Assembly (NCBI GenBank): GCA_023053545.1
Contig: JAKZAN010000001.1
Span: 1,384,565-1,448,564 of the forward strand
Direction: 5' to 3'
Origin: Lepidurus packardi
Lineage: Eukaryota; Arthropoda; Branchiopoda; Notostraca; Triopsidae
DNA: 64,000 nt
Under the pieces are notes generated by a model, which searched no databases, was not told the DNA's origin, and was given only the letters and a program-made list of their open reading frames with translations. The translations under genes were made by a program, and so were the position numbers. Below are positions 23,401 to 34,363 of the stretch, in pieces (the first letter of the stretch is position 1; each line of letters starts with the position of its first letter).

Positions 23401-24515
23401 TCTCAGTGACTTTAAACCCTTAAAAAGATGAATGAACTTTATTTGAGCTATTCTGTCAAATATTCTGTAAATGATGCTTTCACAAAACAATAACAAACAT
23501 CAGCGCCATCTGTACTCTTTCCCATCAATAAGCTGAGGTATACGGGAGCCTTAAATATTGACTATGGTGAAGTTAGTTTTTTCAAACAATTCAAACAAAA
23601 ACATGTCCTTTGGTTGGGCACTAGCTGCTAAGAAAAGAAAACGTTTTGTTTTAGTTTGCTTTCAAATCTGACAAGCCATTTTCCAGAATTCTTGTTCCGA
23701 AAGTCGTCGATTTGTTTTAGGACATATTTGTGTTAGAATTCAATTTTAGGTATTACTTTATTATTTAAAATTTGTACTTAGTTACTATTACTTGTTTAAT
23801 TAATTTAATTATTATTTGTTACTTAGTTACTATATTTCTACGTAACAGAAGCTAAATGAGGTACACAGTTTTCTCCAATATTTACACTAGAATCAAGAAA
23901 AAATTCTGGACCCAAAACTTCACAAACTTGTCTTAATTGTCTTACTGTTAGTGGGAATATTAACCAAGTAGAAAATGATCTATTTTGTCTGTGAAACGTT
24001 TCTATTGTGTCTCTGGCTTTAATGACATGTATATTCATTGTTGTTGTGTAGGGGCACTGCTCGAAAAGGTGGGAGGGGAAGTGTGGCTCTACAATCGTTC
24101 AGACTGGCCCATTTTCGTGCACTCGCCTACGTTAGACCCACCTCCTGCCACGCCCACTGCCCGGACGCTTGTAGTGTACAAAGTGCCGCCAGGGTACGCC
24201 CTCCGCATCCACGACGAAGACCGTGCGTTTTTAAGCCAGCAGCTAGCCCGCAGAGGACGAACGTGGGAGTTTTCTTCCGAAGACTCCACCTCCACGAAAA
24301 CTCTTTCCTATTTCCAACCCACGCCTCCTCCAGGCACAGCCACCACGCAAGGAGCGTGTTCGGCCCAAGAATGGACCGAATTCAGTGATGGGCCCTATGA
24401 CCCGAACGCTGTGCGAATTAGTTTCGCAAAAGGCTGGGGGCCCAAGTACTCGCGCCAGTTTATCACTTCCTGCCCGTGTTGGCTTGAAGTCTTGTTAGCC
24501 ATGCCGTGTCGGTGA
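17440..24515 (+). CDS. SMAD6/7: Inhibitory Smad (Smad6/7, Dad type), complete, six exons, 443 aa
   Basis: Antagonist of TGF-beta/BMP receptor signalling that binds activated type I receptors and recruits Smurf ubiquitin ligases. Exons: 17440-17625, 19610-19901, 20293-20367, 20461-20547, 21621-21848, 24052-24515; 444 codons including TGA. The start is supported by the I-Smad-typical beginning [15 protein letters not shown] (compare MFRSKRSGLVRRLWR of SMAD7). Residues about 63-159 form a divergent MH1 domain ([14 protein letters not shown], then [12 protein letters not shown]). The linker has [12 protein letters not shown], with a PPxY Smurf-binding motif at 163-166. MH2 is about 214-443: [42 protein letters not shown], and the L3-loop region [26 protein letters not shown] split over residues near the C-terminus. 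There is no C-terminal SSxS, as expected for an I-Smad. An insertion of about 30 residues rich in S, T and P lies inside MH2. Intron 1 is phase 0; introns 2-5 are all phase 1. Confidence 0.95.
18639..19048. repeat. Two local tandem duplications in I-Smad intron 1
   Basis: A segment of about 76 bp (GCATTTGTATAAGCTTAGAC and following) occurs at 18641-18714 and again at 18731-18804, an offset of 90 bp. A second, of about 85 bp (GTATATTGTGTATTGATATC through GAAAGAAAGACTCGTT), occurs at about 18831-18915 and 18962-19047. Both are AT-rich and non-coding. The rest of the 1984-bp intron shows nothing else supportable. Confidence 0.75.
22176..23554 (+). mobile_element. TTAA-flanked non-autonomous element, copy C (I-Smad intron 5)
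   Basis: The best-preserved copy: TTAA + GGCTCCCGTATACC at 22176-22193 and TATACGGGAGCC + TTAA at 23539-23554, so the inverted termini and both TTAA flanks are intact. The head is nearly identical to copy A. Tandem units follow from about 22741, 23007 and 23287, each closed by the right terminal motif. No transposase. Copies A and C share the same 270-280 bp unit, so they are close relatives. Confidence 0.8.
23555..23730 (+). mobile_element. Fragment of the copy-B-type head next to copy C
   Basis: After the TTAA that closes copy C, the sequence resumes with an element-internal start (ATATTGACTAT). It then matches the head of copy B (GGGCACTAGCTG, AAGAAAAGAAAACG, CTTGTTCCGAAAGT). This suggests a nested or recombined insertion of the B subfamily. 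Boundaries are approximate. Confidence 0.5.
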
Positions 24516-25596
24516 CACGAGTTGTGAAGAACATGAAAAAAACTCAACTTAACTGAATCGAGAGAGAAAAAGTGAGAGTGAATCCAAAAAAACTGTCTCA
24601 AGCCACAACAGTTTCCTTTTTCTCAACAAGTGTCCCAACTTATAAGTCATATTTCTAGCATACTCTGGTTTTTGTCTACGTTGTAAACAAAAAAGGAAAA
24701 AAGACCGTGAGGCAAGTGAGACTTTCATTCGGAATTTTGTGTAGGGCTTCCAAGACGGCGGCTATTGGCAGTTTTTTTTTTTTTTTTTTTTTCTTGGGAA
24801 CTTTTTTCTCTCTCTCCTGGCTTTTTCCAAGTTCTGGGAGGGAGGGGTTAAAGCGTGTATAGCATATCTTTCGTTCTGGGGCAAGCAGACAAAAAAAAAA
24901 AAAAAGAAAATAACCTCCGAAACGCAAGTGAAATTGTACTTCGTCGCTAGCAACTTTTTTCATACGGCAGGTTTCTGTAAAGTTTACAGCAAAAGGAGAT
25001 GAAGCAGAGATACTTTGTACAGTGTTTGGATTCTGTTTATGGACAATTTACCTCAGGACGATGCCAGTGGTTTACATCTCCCTTATTCCTCCCTTCGATT
25101 TGCCCACGACGAGGGAAGTAAAGAGGGGGAAATGGAGCGAGTGTTTTTTATTTTATTTATTTTTTCGTTTTTTTTTGTTTGTTTTTTTAAAAGCGTGTGC
25201 GAATTGGTGTAAAACAGAAGAAAGAGATAGTTGAAACGCAACTGAGGTTGTAAAAACGGCAGCGAATCTCAGCTACAAACTTTGGGTGAAAAAGAAAACG
25301 ACGGAAAACATCCATGAACTTAACAATACTCTTCATTTTCGTCCGATTTGGGAGAAGAAATGGCGAGTTTTGAGTTGTCGACAATGAAACGTGTACAATA
25401 TTTACTCTGGATGGCAGGGACAAAACAAAATGTACGCCCAGTGCAGATTTGGAAGAACGTGTTGTGTACTGTACATTTAACAAACGCCAAAAAAGAAGAA
25501 CCGACAGGTGCAACGGATAAATAGAGAAAAACAAAATCTGTTATTTCAGAATAATTGTATAGTTTGTTTACTTTAAGCAAGATTGGGAATTCTTCA
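24516..25596. other. Convergent I-Smad / TTI2 3' regions
   Basis: About 1.08 kb between the two stop codons. Contains poly-T and poly-A tracts (24771-24792, 24891-24907, 25141-25190). No AATAAA was found on the + strand for I-Smad. On the minus strand, overlapping AATAAA hexamers read from 25161 down to 25147 and could end TTI2 transcripts with a 3' UTR of about 440 nt. No gene was seen. Confidence 0.4.
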
Positions 25597-27121
25597 TTAT
25601 AGTAATGAGACGGCTTGGAAGATTTCTTGCAACTTCCCAAGTACTGGGTTATGTTCGCTCGTTGTAAGAAAATCTCGCAATTGGTCCCCCAAGTGGGGTA
25701 GAAACGTTTCGGCTTGCTGTTTCCATGACTTCAATAAGTCTGCTAACGAAGATTCAATTTGGGGCGTCCACTGCTCGTGGCAGACGAGGTTGTATATACA
25801 GAGCAAAATGCTACGAAAAATTTCTTCTTCGTAACGCTGAATTCGAGGCTGGGCGCACATAAGCAGCACCTTGAGCACCTTTAATAAAAAAAAAAAGAAA
25901 AAGGTTAGCATGAATGGGAATTTTATTCATCTGTACTTTACTCGAAACGTTTCGATGTGGATTATCCCTTTGGGGTCACTGGGCGTCTCTAAGGATGCGT
26001 CAATGACAGGTAGAATCTTTGGCAGCCAGCGGACTGAGGTAATTTGCATAGCTGGAATAATCTGTTGCAAATTGACGAGGAAGAGTGTTTTCAGTTCAAC
26101 AGACTGGGCCAGATACAAGTCAGAAAGCAAACGATCCATGACAGTATCGTATGGAGTTACCTGCGAAGTGAGACAAATAAAAGAGAAAGGAAAGGGTGTG
26201 TTTTGGGAGCAATTAGTTTCTACTTGAGTCTGCTGTTCAGGATGTGGGCAGTTGACCTTGAGGATGGAGAAAAGTGGGGGATAGACATGTTCGAGAAGAC
26301 GCACTTCATGTAAGCAAGTTAGCTTGACCAGAACGTCCCAAATGACCTCAGACTGGTTATAATATCGTAATTCGCTAGGCGTCTATAGGAAAGATGCAAT
26401 ACTTAATGGCTTGATGGGATTTATGGAGGCTTTTTTTTTTCTTTCTTACTGTCTGATGAATTATGTGGGTTAGGCACTGGAGGCCTTGGATGCGGCTTTC
26501 GTCTTCGAAGTCATCGACCAGAATTAAAGCTGTGGGAAGCACAAAGGGTAGCATTTCACCGAGGTGGGGGAACTTGAAGGAAGAATACGGATTTGCGAGC
26601 ATTAAACAAAGTAGACAAGACCAGACAACTCCTAGTTTCATGTTTGTTTTATGTATTTTTACTTGGTGTAGGTGAAGAAGCCAAGAGTAAGCTTGTATGG
26701 CACCGGGATTTTGTTTCCATGTTTCTTTGAGTAATTTCGGGCGTAAAGCATCAAAAGCTAGTTTACTTAGCTCAGGGTGATTAGCGAATAATTCTTGAGG
26801 GCTGGTACAGGCAAAGACGTTGCAAATTAGATGTAAAACTTGTTGAGAGAAAGCCCGGCTTTGCTCGGAAGTCCACAACTTAGTTCCAGACTGTTCACCA
26901 CATATTAAGAGCAATGGAACCCATTGTTTTGGTGATCCAGAACTAACAATCACTTCAGTCGGACTACTTAATAAGGGAATTATTGCTTGGCAGGCTTCTG
27001 AAACTTTGTCTGCGACACACACAAAATCCTCGGGACCAAGAGGTTGAATATCTGCATTGGGGAAATTAGGAAGTAAAGAATTTTGGGCCAAAGCTGAAGC
27101 TTTGGCTAAATTGAGTTCCAT
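25597..27121 (-). CDS. TTI2: TELO2-interacting protein 2 (TTI2), five exons, 413 aa
   Basis: Helical-repeat subunit of the TELO2-TTI1-TTI2 co-chaperone complex, which stabilises PIKK kinases (ATM, ATR, mTOR and relatives). Exons in transcript order: 27121-26663, 26572-26450, 26382-26224, 26160-25942, 25878-25597. Every intron is phase 0 with GT-AG ends. Order of similarity to vertebrate TTI2: HPELSKLAFDALRPKLLKETW, then FPHLGEMLPFVLPTALILVDDF, LQCLTHIIHQT, YYNQSEVIWDVLVKL, TPYDTVMDRLLSDLY, HIETFRVLKVLLMCAQPRIQ. The chosen start is the ATG at 27121-27119 (MELNLAKAS). The protein is about 95 residues shorter than human TTI2, all at the N-terminus, so an upstream coding exon may have been missed. 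The frame stays open upstream to 27232 without convincing similarity. The gene converges on I-Smad. Confidence 0.86.
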
Positions 27122-27270
27122 TGAGCTTACGGGAAGTCTTGGAATCGAACAAATGTTTCTATTTTGGAGCTTGAATTTTCTGTTTCCTACATTCTTGAAA
27201 TTCATTGACAGCATACGCCACCTAGGGCCCATAATAGTAAGCTATTTAAATTTCTAAACAACTACATGTA

Positions 27271-27814
27271 CAGTGAAAACCATTTCGATTTCCTAACACG
27301 AAATCGAAGGGAACGGAATATTTTTTCGTGTTAAAAAGAATCCGTGCTAACAGATGGATGCAAAAAACCTAGTTAACACAATAACTGTCGTGATAACAAA
27401 GTTAATATTCAAGTTTACACACGTACATTGACAGTCTATCCATTTTAAAGCATACACAATACATTTTAAAGCGTTATAATAGACTAAATAAAAATTAAAT
27501 GTTTTAACTGTGGGCAGTCAAAGCATTTCATTTTGAAAATTTGAACTTAAGGCAGGGATGTTGTTAAGGATCTACAACCCTTCCCATTGGCAGAGGGAGA
27601 CGGTTGGTAAGAATAAAAAAGTATGTTGTCGTCCAAAAATATTTGAGCGCAACAAAACTATCTTGTCGTTCTTTCAAGACGCGAGTTTTTTTCGTGCTAA
27701 GCGGTTTCTGTTTCGTGTTAAAAGGAAACAAATGTATGGAATTGCATAACGTTTTGTCTGGATTAGAATACCATTTTGTGTTAACAGCTTTTTCGTGTTA
27801 AACGGTTTTCACTG
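27271..27814. mobile_element. pogo-like (Tc1/mariner superfamily) MITE, 544 bp
   Basis: The left end CAGTGAAAACCATTTCG (27271) is the inverted complement of the right end AACGGTTTTCACTG (27801-27814), apart from mismatches. Each end is flanked by TA (27269-27270 and 27815-27816), the Tc1/mariner target duplication. Termini beginning CAGT and an A/T-rich interior without a transposase fit a pogo/Tigger-type MITE. Internal sequence near both ends shares the motif CGTGTTA/TAACACG, which extends the terminal inverted repeat to about 30 bp. Confidence 0.75.
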
Positions 27815-28945
27815 TACCTTATACTGAACACAAAGCAAAGCAGAAACTTGGCGAAGAAATCCGTGAACTCGTCCATGTTAATCGTTAGTTTATGTTAAAG
27901 AAAGGTATAATAGTGAGCTTAACCACTAAGCTTAACTACAAAAGCTTAACCCACTCGTGCCAACCACACAGGAGCCTATTGAAACGAAATGAAAGTATCT
28001 GGGTTATGCTGGCTAATTTTTATAGGCCTATTGCTGCAAAGTTAAACCTAAGAAAAATTTGTTTTAGACAATTCCATCGAGTTTGAATAGTGCGCGTTAC
28101 TGGAACGGCCACAACCGGCCGCTTTGTCCCACTTGCAGCCTCAGTCGCGCTCGCAAAGTCGGACAAGCTACATGTTCAGACAGAAACTATAGTTATGCAT
28201 AATTTTATATATGGAATAGTTGTGTTTTTAGCTGAATTTACGTAACTTAGGCTGTCAGCAGTTACGAACAATATTCCTGTTCATTTATAAGCATTAATTC
28301 AGCTTGATGTGTGGATTTTGTGCGTGTTTTCAGTGCGAAGTTTCATTCAAACGTTTGGGCGTGTAGGCCTTTTTTAACGGCGAAAACGGACGATTTTGTG
28401 AAATTTGGGCTGGACAAGCTCAAACAAGATGCCGCTGGGTTATTCTTTTTCACCTTTTGCCTGCTCCAGTTGGTAATTATTATTTGAATTTTTTAGGAGA
28501 GACATCCTTATTTCTTCGCCTGTTATGCCAATGAAGCTGAGTGAAAACATAGCATGCCACGTGGGACAGTCATGTGCGAGATTAAGGAAAGATATTTTTA
28601 AATGTATTTAACAGTTTAATTTAGTGCAATAGATCAGTAATAATAAAAAGAATAAAATAGGTCCGTCCTCTTTACGTCGCAGCTCTCGTTCTTATGAATT
28701 CGGCTTATTAGTTAGTTATTTATGCATATAAACAAATGTTTATACTTCTCCATTCATACATCGTCGTAAGCAATTGTAAGCTTTTTTGCTTAATCTCCAA
28801 TTGTGGCTAGGAGACGTGGACTTTCCACAAGTTTCGTGCCTATCCATTTCTTGTGTACAGTTACTTGTGCACTTATTTGTTGTGTACAGTTATTCATTGC
28901 CATTTTCCTTAATTTTTCTTTTTGGGGGGGAATAGTATGGCTAGA
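27815..28945. other. Intergenic stretch, nothing recognised
   Basis: AT-rich, non-repetitive within the window, with no exon-like open frame. It separates the MITE from the first repeat block. Because the window ends at 64000, inside the mirrored arm, it cannot be decided whether this stretch also has an inverted copy. Confidence 0.5.
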
Positions 28946-31900
28946 ACGCAGAATGCCAGAATACGGAATTAAAAAAAAACTACCCAACGCAGTGCCCAAT
29001 CACGTTGCTCATTGCTAACGTTGCCATAGCCTCTGGCGAAATGGATACAGCCCTCTGTAGGCACTCGCCGCCACTTTGCTTAGCAGACGGAATTAATCCC
29101 GTCAGCCATTTTGTGAACAGACGCCAAGCCGACTCCACGTCAGGTAATTTGCTCCCGTTTTATTCAAATTTTTCGACTCCCATCCGACTTTTATCAAACT
29201 GAAAGGCAAACTGACTTAAGTGTTATGCAATCAGCTTGCAAATTATCACATTTTCTTAATAAAAAGTAACAATATTGATAATGTTCGACATTATTCCCAG
29301 GGGTAAGCGTCAGTAGATTTCGAACGTTTTCAAATTCATTCGCTCCCACTGGCTACATATTGCCATTAATTCAATTAACAACTACTAGGAAGTTACCATA
29401 TTCTGTCTTCCGTTTCCTCTAGTTGGGCGAAGATTTTGTTTATCCTATTTTTTCACGCAAATGTTCAAAATCCGATTTGAGCAATTTCCAGATTTCTTTT
29501 AATTCCTCAAACCTCATGACTACCAACAAAGATACACCCCGGAGTGTAGTCCCGTTTTTGGATTTAAAAAATATCAATGCAAACAAATTTAGCATTTTTC
29601 CGGCTAAAAAACGTAATATTAAAAATTCCCGCATGGCCGCCATTGTCGGTCCCGGTCAAAGCTCCAGCGAACGTTTTTGTCCCAGCCCTGTTCCGCCATC
29701 TTGATTTGTGTAGTCGGGTGGGATGACGTACTTTTTTCGCGACTCAAATTCAACTTGTCAAAGCGTACAACCGTGTTAAATTGTGTTTAAAGATGAACAG
29801 TATTACTAAGAGTTGTCCCTTTTCTATTTCTTAGGTGGTGACACATTTCACAAACAGTTCTATTGTTACAACGTGTTAAGTGTGTGGTCCCTTCCCTCCT
29901 CCCGTTCCACTCAGCCAACTTTATCCCCCTGCCTTTTGCCATCCTTTTGGAGAAGAAAAACAGAACAGCAACGTTTTTGTCTGCTAAGCTGAGGATGCGT
30001 GGAGACAGCTATTATTTCATCTTCTGTGGGAGCCGCCAGGAGAACCAGAAGAAAAGGTATGCCAGGAGTTCAAAAGTGTTGTGGTCAGTTAGGTCTTTAG
30101 CTGCAACATTTGAACTTCCTGGGGGACAGAAAAGTCTTCGCTGTGCCATACAATAGGTCTTAAATGGCAAAAACAGCGAAAACTTTTCTGGGGTCAGGGG
30201 TCAAACGGATGGTGGAAGCCTCGACTGAAGAACGCGTAGACGCCGCCAGGCAGGGGGAAAGAGTTTCGTCTGTGGACATTTCTGGCTGAGTACATTCTTT
30301 TCTACTGAATTTAAATATTGGTAACATTGTTATTAACTAACTTCCATCTCCTTTACAGGCTTTCACTCCGTTTGGGTCCCTTAGTGCTCCGGCTGGGATT
30401 TTGCCGTGTTTTCAAGATTGTTGCTGTTTTGGGGGGGATCCACGTGTTCGCTCAGTCGAAGTAAGAACTTGTTTGGATTTTTTCCAAAGTGGCTTTCTGG
30501 TTTCTTTCCCTAATCGAAGAGTCCATTTTATGTTTGAACATGTTGGTTAACATGGCCATAGAAGATAGAATGCTTGGAAAGTTTTTAAAATGGCTCAGTT
30601 TTACAGTTTTTGTTCATATTTTATAGTTTTTATTCTTGTTCTTTTTTCCTAGGACGTTCACGAGACCGCGAGAAAAGGGAGGGCGAAGTCTCGGAAGGCT
30701 ATTGGTCGTAGGAAAGCAAAGCAAAAAAAAGGGGAGCAGAACCTGCACCTGGTCGACTTTGGGCAAAATCTCCGCCTTTCCCACACTTGCTATGTCTCCA
30801 GCCGGCGAAAATGGATACATTTGAGTCTTCTGAAAAAGGGAAGCACATTTTGTGTATTATTCTCTGCTTTCGTCTGCGTTCGTCTTTGTTGGGCAATTCA
30901 AACTTTTTTTTTTTTTGAATGTGGTAGTTTGTTGAGTTTGTGCAGAGAAAGCTTCGCTAATGCTAGCCACGCCAAGCTTTTGGGTTTGGAAGAATGAAAC
31001 AGTTCTTGGCCAGAAGTGTTTTATTTCGGTCAAACTTTGCCGCATTGAGTCATTTTTGAGTTAGTTTTCATCCCAGTGAGGGTTTATTTCTTGCCCATTT
31101 CTGAGAACGCGCCCGGAAGAGAACGTATCGTGTTCATTGGAATTCTATTGATGCTTTTCTCGTTTATTTTCGTTTTTCCTTCCGAGTGGACGTGGGACAC
31201 CTTGATAGATTTGATCCTCTGCCATTCTTACATAAAGTTTATGGCCTTTTTGGTGCTAACTTTCCCTAATCGGGTTTGGAAAGATTAGCGCTTTGTGTTG
31301 GACGGTGCGTAATCCCTGTGATCTGGTCCCTTGGTGAACTTTCTTCAATTCCGCGGTGTTTTCAAGACGTTTTCGGTGTTTTCAAGAAGAAGTCGAGGTA
31401 ACCTTTTCGTTTTCCCGTGGAAATTTTTTAAAATGTATTCTTGTTTATCTCACCCCTCTTTGCTCTAGGCTTCCTCTTTTGAGCCCCTAGTGCTCTTTCC
31501 TCGCTGATTAGTAGCGCAGGCATTCCTAAAGAAGATTATCCGTGCATTAATGGCGATTCCTCCAGCTGCAATACCAAAGATCATCGTCATCATCAGCTCT
31601 TCCCTCAACCCTTGCCTTGCCTTTAAGCGCCGCCGTAGCTGATCCCGTTGATGTTCTTCACGTCGCCTTTGATTCGGATTTCGGATTCGCCCTTTCTTGT
31701 GATGGAACTGGAGACCCAGAGGGCATAAGGTATGCTAGGAGGTTTGGCTGCGGTAATTCGCTTAAAGATTTGCTGCCATCCAACTTTCTGGGGGGCAGAA
31801 AGGTTTCCGTTGCTGCATGATTCGTTAGGTCTTTAATGGTAGCAACGGAGCTTCTCTGTTTTTTTGGGGGGGGGCGTGGTTTAGGTAGATTTTGGATACC

Positions 31901-34363
31901 GATGGAAGTCAGGCAGGCCAGGGTTGAGTTCATCTGTGGATTGAAGAAGTGGAGTAAGTTTTTCCCTTATTTTTTGTTTATTGAATATTAATAGTTTTAT
32001 TTGTAATTCAACAAGGCTTCTCAACCGGATTCCCTGCGTTACTACCCGAGATTATCTTCATTTGAAGCCTTTGTGAGGCTAAACTCCGTGTGGCCTCACA
32101 TTTTCAGTGTGTTAAGTCTGAAACGGTTGCAACGGAGCTTCTCTGGGTTTTGGAGGGCGCGATTCGGGTGCATTGTGGGGCCTATGGAGGACCAGCAGGA
32201 AAGGGGCGTTATATTCGGGTGTGGTGATGAAGAGGCGGAGTAAGTTTTGACTTGTTATTTTTTTTATTCTCTATACTAGTGTTGTTGTTTTTATTCAAAT
32301 AGGCTACCCATTGGATCTCCTGCGTTATTACTTAACATCTCAATGACATTGTGCCTTTATGTTGTTAAATGCCGTCCATTAGAAGAAAGCAAAGACATAA
32401 GAAGTGGCTCGATTCTGGCCCTCGACCCACGTCGTAGTAGAATTCGCCAGAAGTTTCGGGTTTGCAAGCCGTTCTCTGATTCGCTACCATGGATTGACGA
32501 ACCCGAACCAAAGCTGCGCAGTACTTTCGTTGCTGTGAAAGCTGTGCTTTCGTATCAACATCAAACCGTGTCCGGATAGGTTCAAGAGAACGAATCCACA
32601 AGTGTGTTGCCTTTGAACGGATGTGCATCCTGAAGAACTCCCAGAACATCAGTTGCTCCCTAGCAAGCAGTTAGTGCAGACTTTCTTTTCTCCAGAGATG
32701 TTGTGAAAGCTAGTAGTGAGTTTATAGTTAAACATTACCAAGCATGTTGTACATTAACAATCCGCTTAAGCGTTATTTTCGAAAACATTACCAATTGGAT
32801 CTTCGAAAACCCTGAAGAACCCGTATAACGTCAGTTGCTCCCTAGCAAGCAGTTAGTGCAGACTTGCTTTTCTCCAGCGATGTTGTGAAAGCTAGTAGTG
32901 AAGCTAATAGTGAGTTTATAGTTGAAACATTACCAAGCATGTTGAACATTAACAATCCGATTAAGCGTTATCGTCGAAAACATTACCAATTGGATCTTCG
33001 AAAATCTGGAGACAATTCAAGTGTCAAGTGTGGTGTTTGGCAAAAGGCTGGCCAGGCCTATGCCAGTAAAACAAAATGTGTTGGTGTTAAGTGTGCTCTC
33101 ATCCCTCCCATTCATCCCTCCTGTCTACTTCATCCCTGCCTTACATCATCCTTCGCAGTCGACACAATTTACAACTTTAATCTGCTAAGCTGATACTTCT
33201 GCTACTTGGAGGTAGCTACTTACCTTCTGTGGGAACTAGGAGAACCAGAAGGAACAGGTATGCCAGGAGTTAAAGTGTTGTTGGCCGATTAGGTCTTTTG
33301 CCGCAACTTTTAATTTCCTGGGCGGCGAAAAGTCTTGGTTGTTGCCATTCATTAGGTCTTTAATGGTAACAACGAAGCTTTTCTATGTTAACGCGTGGTC
33401 AACGGATTTGGGGAGCCTCTATTGAAGAACGCAGCCCTGGCAGGGATGGCAGTTTCGCCCATTTGCCTGATCTTCGGGATTCCTTCATGCCCCTTCTTCA
33501 AATCCCCGTGTTTCCAAGAGTGAAAAGTGCCGCGATAAACCGTTCTTCGGGTTGGTCCCTTGGTGAGCTTTCTTCACATTCAGCGGTGTTCCCAAGATTG
33601 CCTGCTAAGCCAAAGTCAACTTTTGCAAGTCGGAGTGTTCGCGAGGTCGAGGTAAAAGATAATCTTTGTCGTTCCCATGTCATTTAGATTTTGATTCGTT
33701 TGTAAACATTTGGAACTTACTTTTTTCTACTTTACGTTTCGTTGCAGGATCTTTGGTAACGTTAATCGACTAAAGTGGGTGGAAGGTGGCAAAAGGGGGA
33801 GGACAACTGGGTGTTACGACGTTCATACGATGTCCTGAACCGGAAATGCAGAAGTGAAGTCGACTTGACGAACGTCTCAAACGTGTGCAACTTGTGTTGT
33901 TGTTTTTTATTTGTCCATCGAAAGTCTACAAACACAAAACTCGGCAAGTTTTCTACTTCTCCAAAGTCCTTCTCCTTTTCACATATTTTATGCAACTTGT
34001 GTTGTTGTTTTTTATGTGTTACCGGAAGTCTACAAACGCGAATCAGGACAAGTTTGATCCTTTTCATACGTTTTGCATTTTCACGCGTTTCGGGAGCCTT
34101 CCTCTGCGGATGTGTTTGTTCACACGTATTTGTAAGTTTTAGACATTTTGTTTATGAATTGATTTCATGCGTACTGATATTTTTCTCTTCTTCTAGTTTT
34201 CGGTGTCGAAATGAAGGGGAAGAGGAAGTAATCCTGTGCCAAGAGGTCAACATCTAACGAATCCGATTTCAGTTTAAAGGTCATGGGGAGCTTCGGAGTG
34301 ATTGTTGTAACACGTTAATTTACATTTATAAGTTTTTACTACTCATTGTTTCTTTCAGGCGAG
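28946..34363 (+). repeat. Alpha block: intron-bearing, non-coding modular repeat (left copy)
   Basis: From 29708 to 34257 this block is mirrored at 64000-59451 with a constant coordinate sum (93708), so there are no net indels. It is made of recurring cassettes. One ends TTTTCAAGA-variable-GTCGAGGTAA (near 30400, 31360, 33580). Another contains GTAGCAACGGAGCTTCTCTG (31840; variants at 32120, 33360, 30160). A third contains GGAGAACCAGA...ATGCCAGGAGTT (30040, 33240). Splice-like junctions flank the cassettes, for example GTAAG at 34132 to TTCTAG at 34191-34196. All frames have stops, so no protein is called. It shares a diverged order of segments with the beta block. Confidence 0.7.

Noticed and set aside
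27122-27232. In-frame extension of TTI2 upstream of the chosen ATG
   Set aside because: The frame is open but the residues (KNVGNRKFKLQNRN) show no resemblance to TTI2 and look like 5' UTR or intron. A missed upstream coding exon remains possible.
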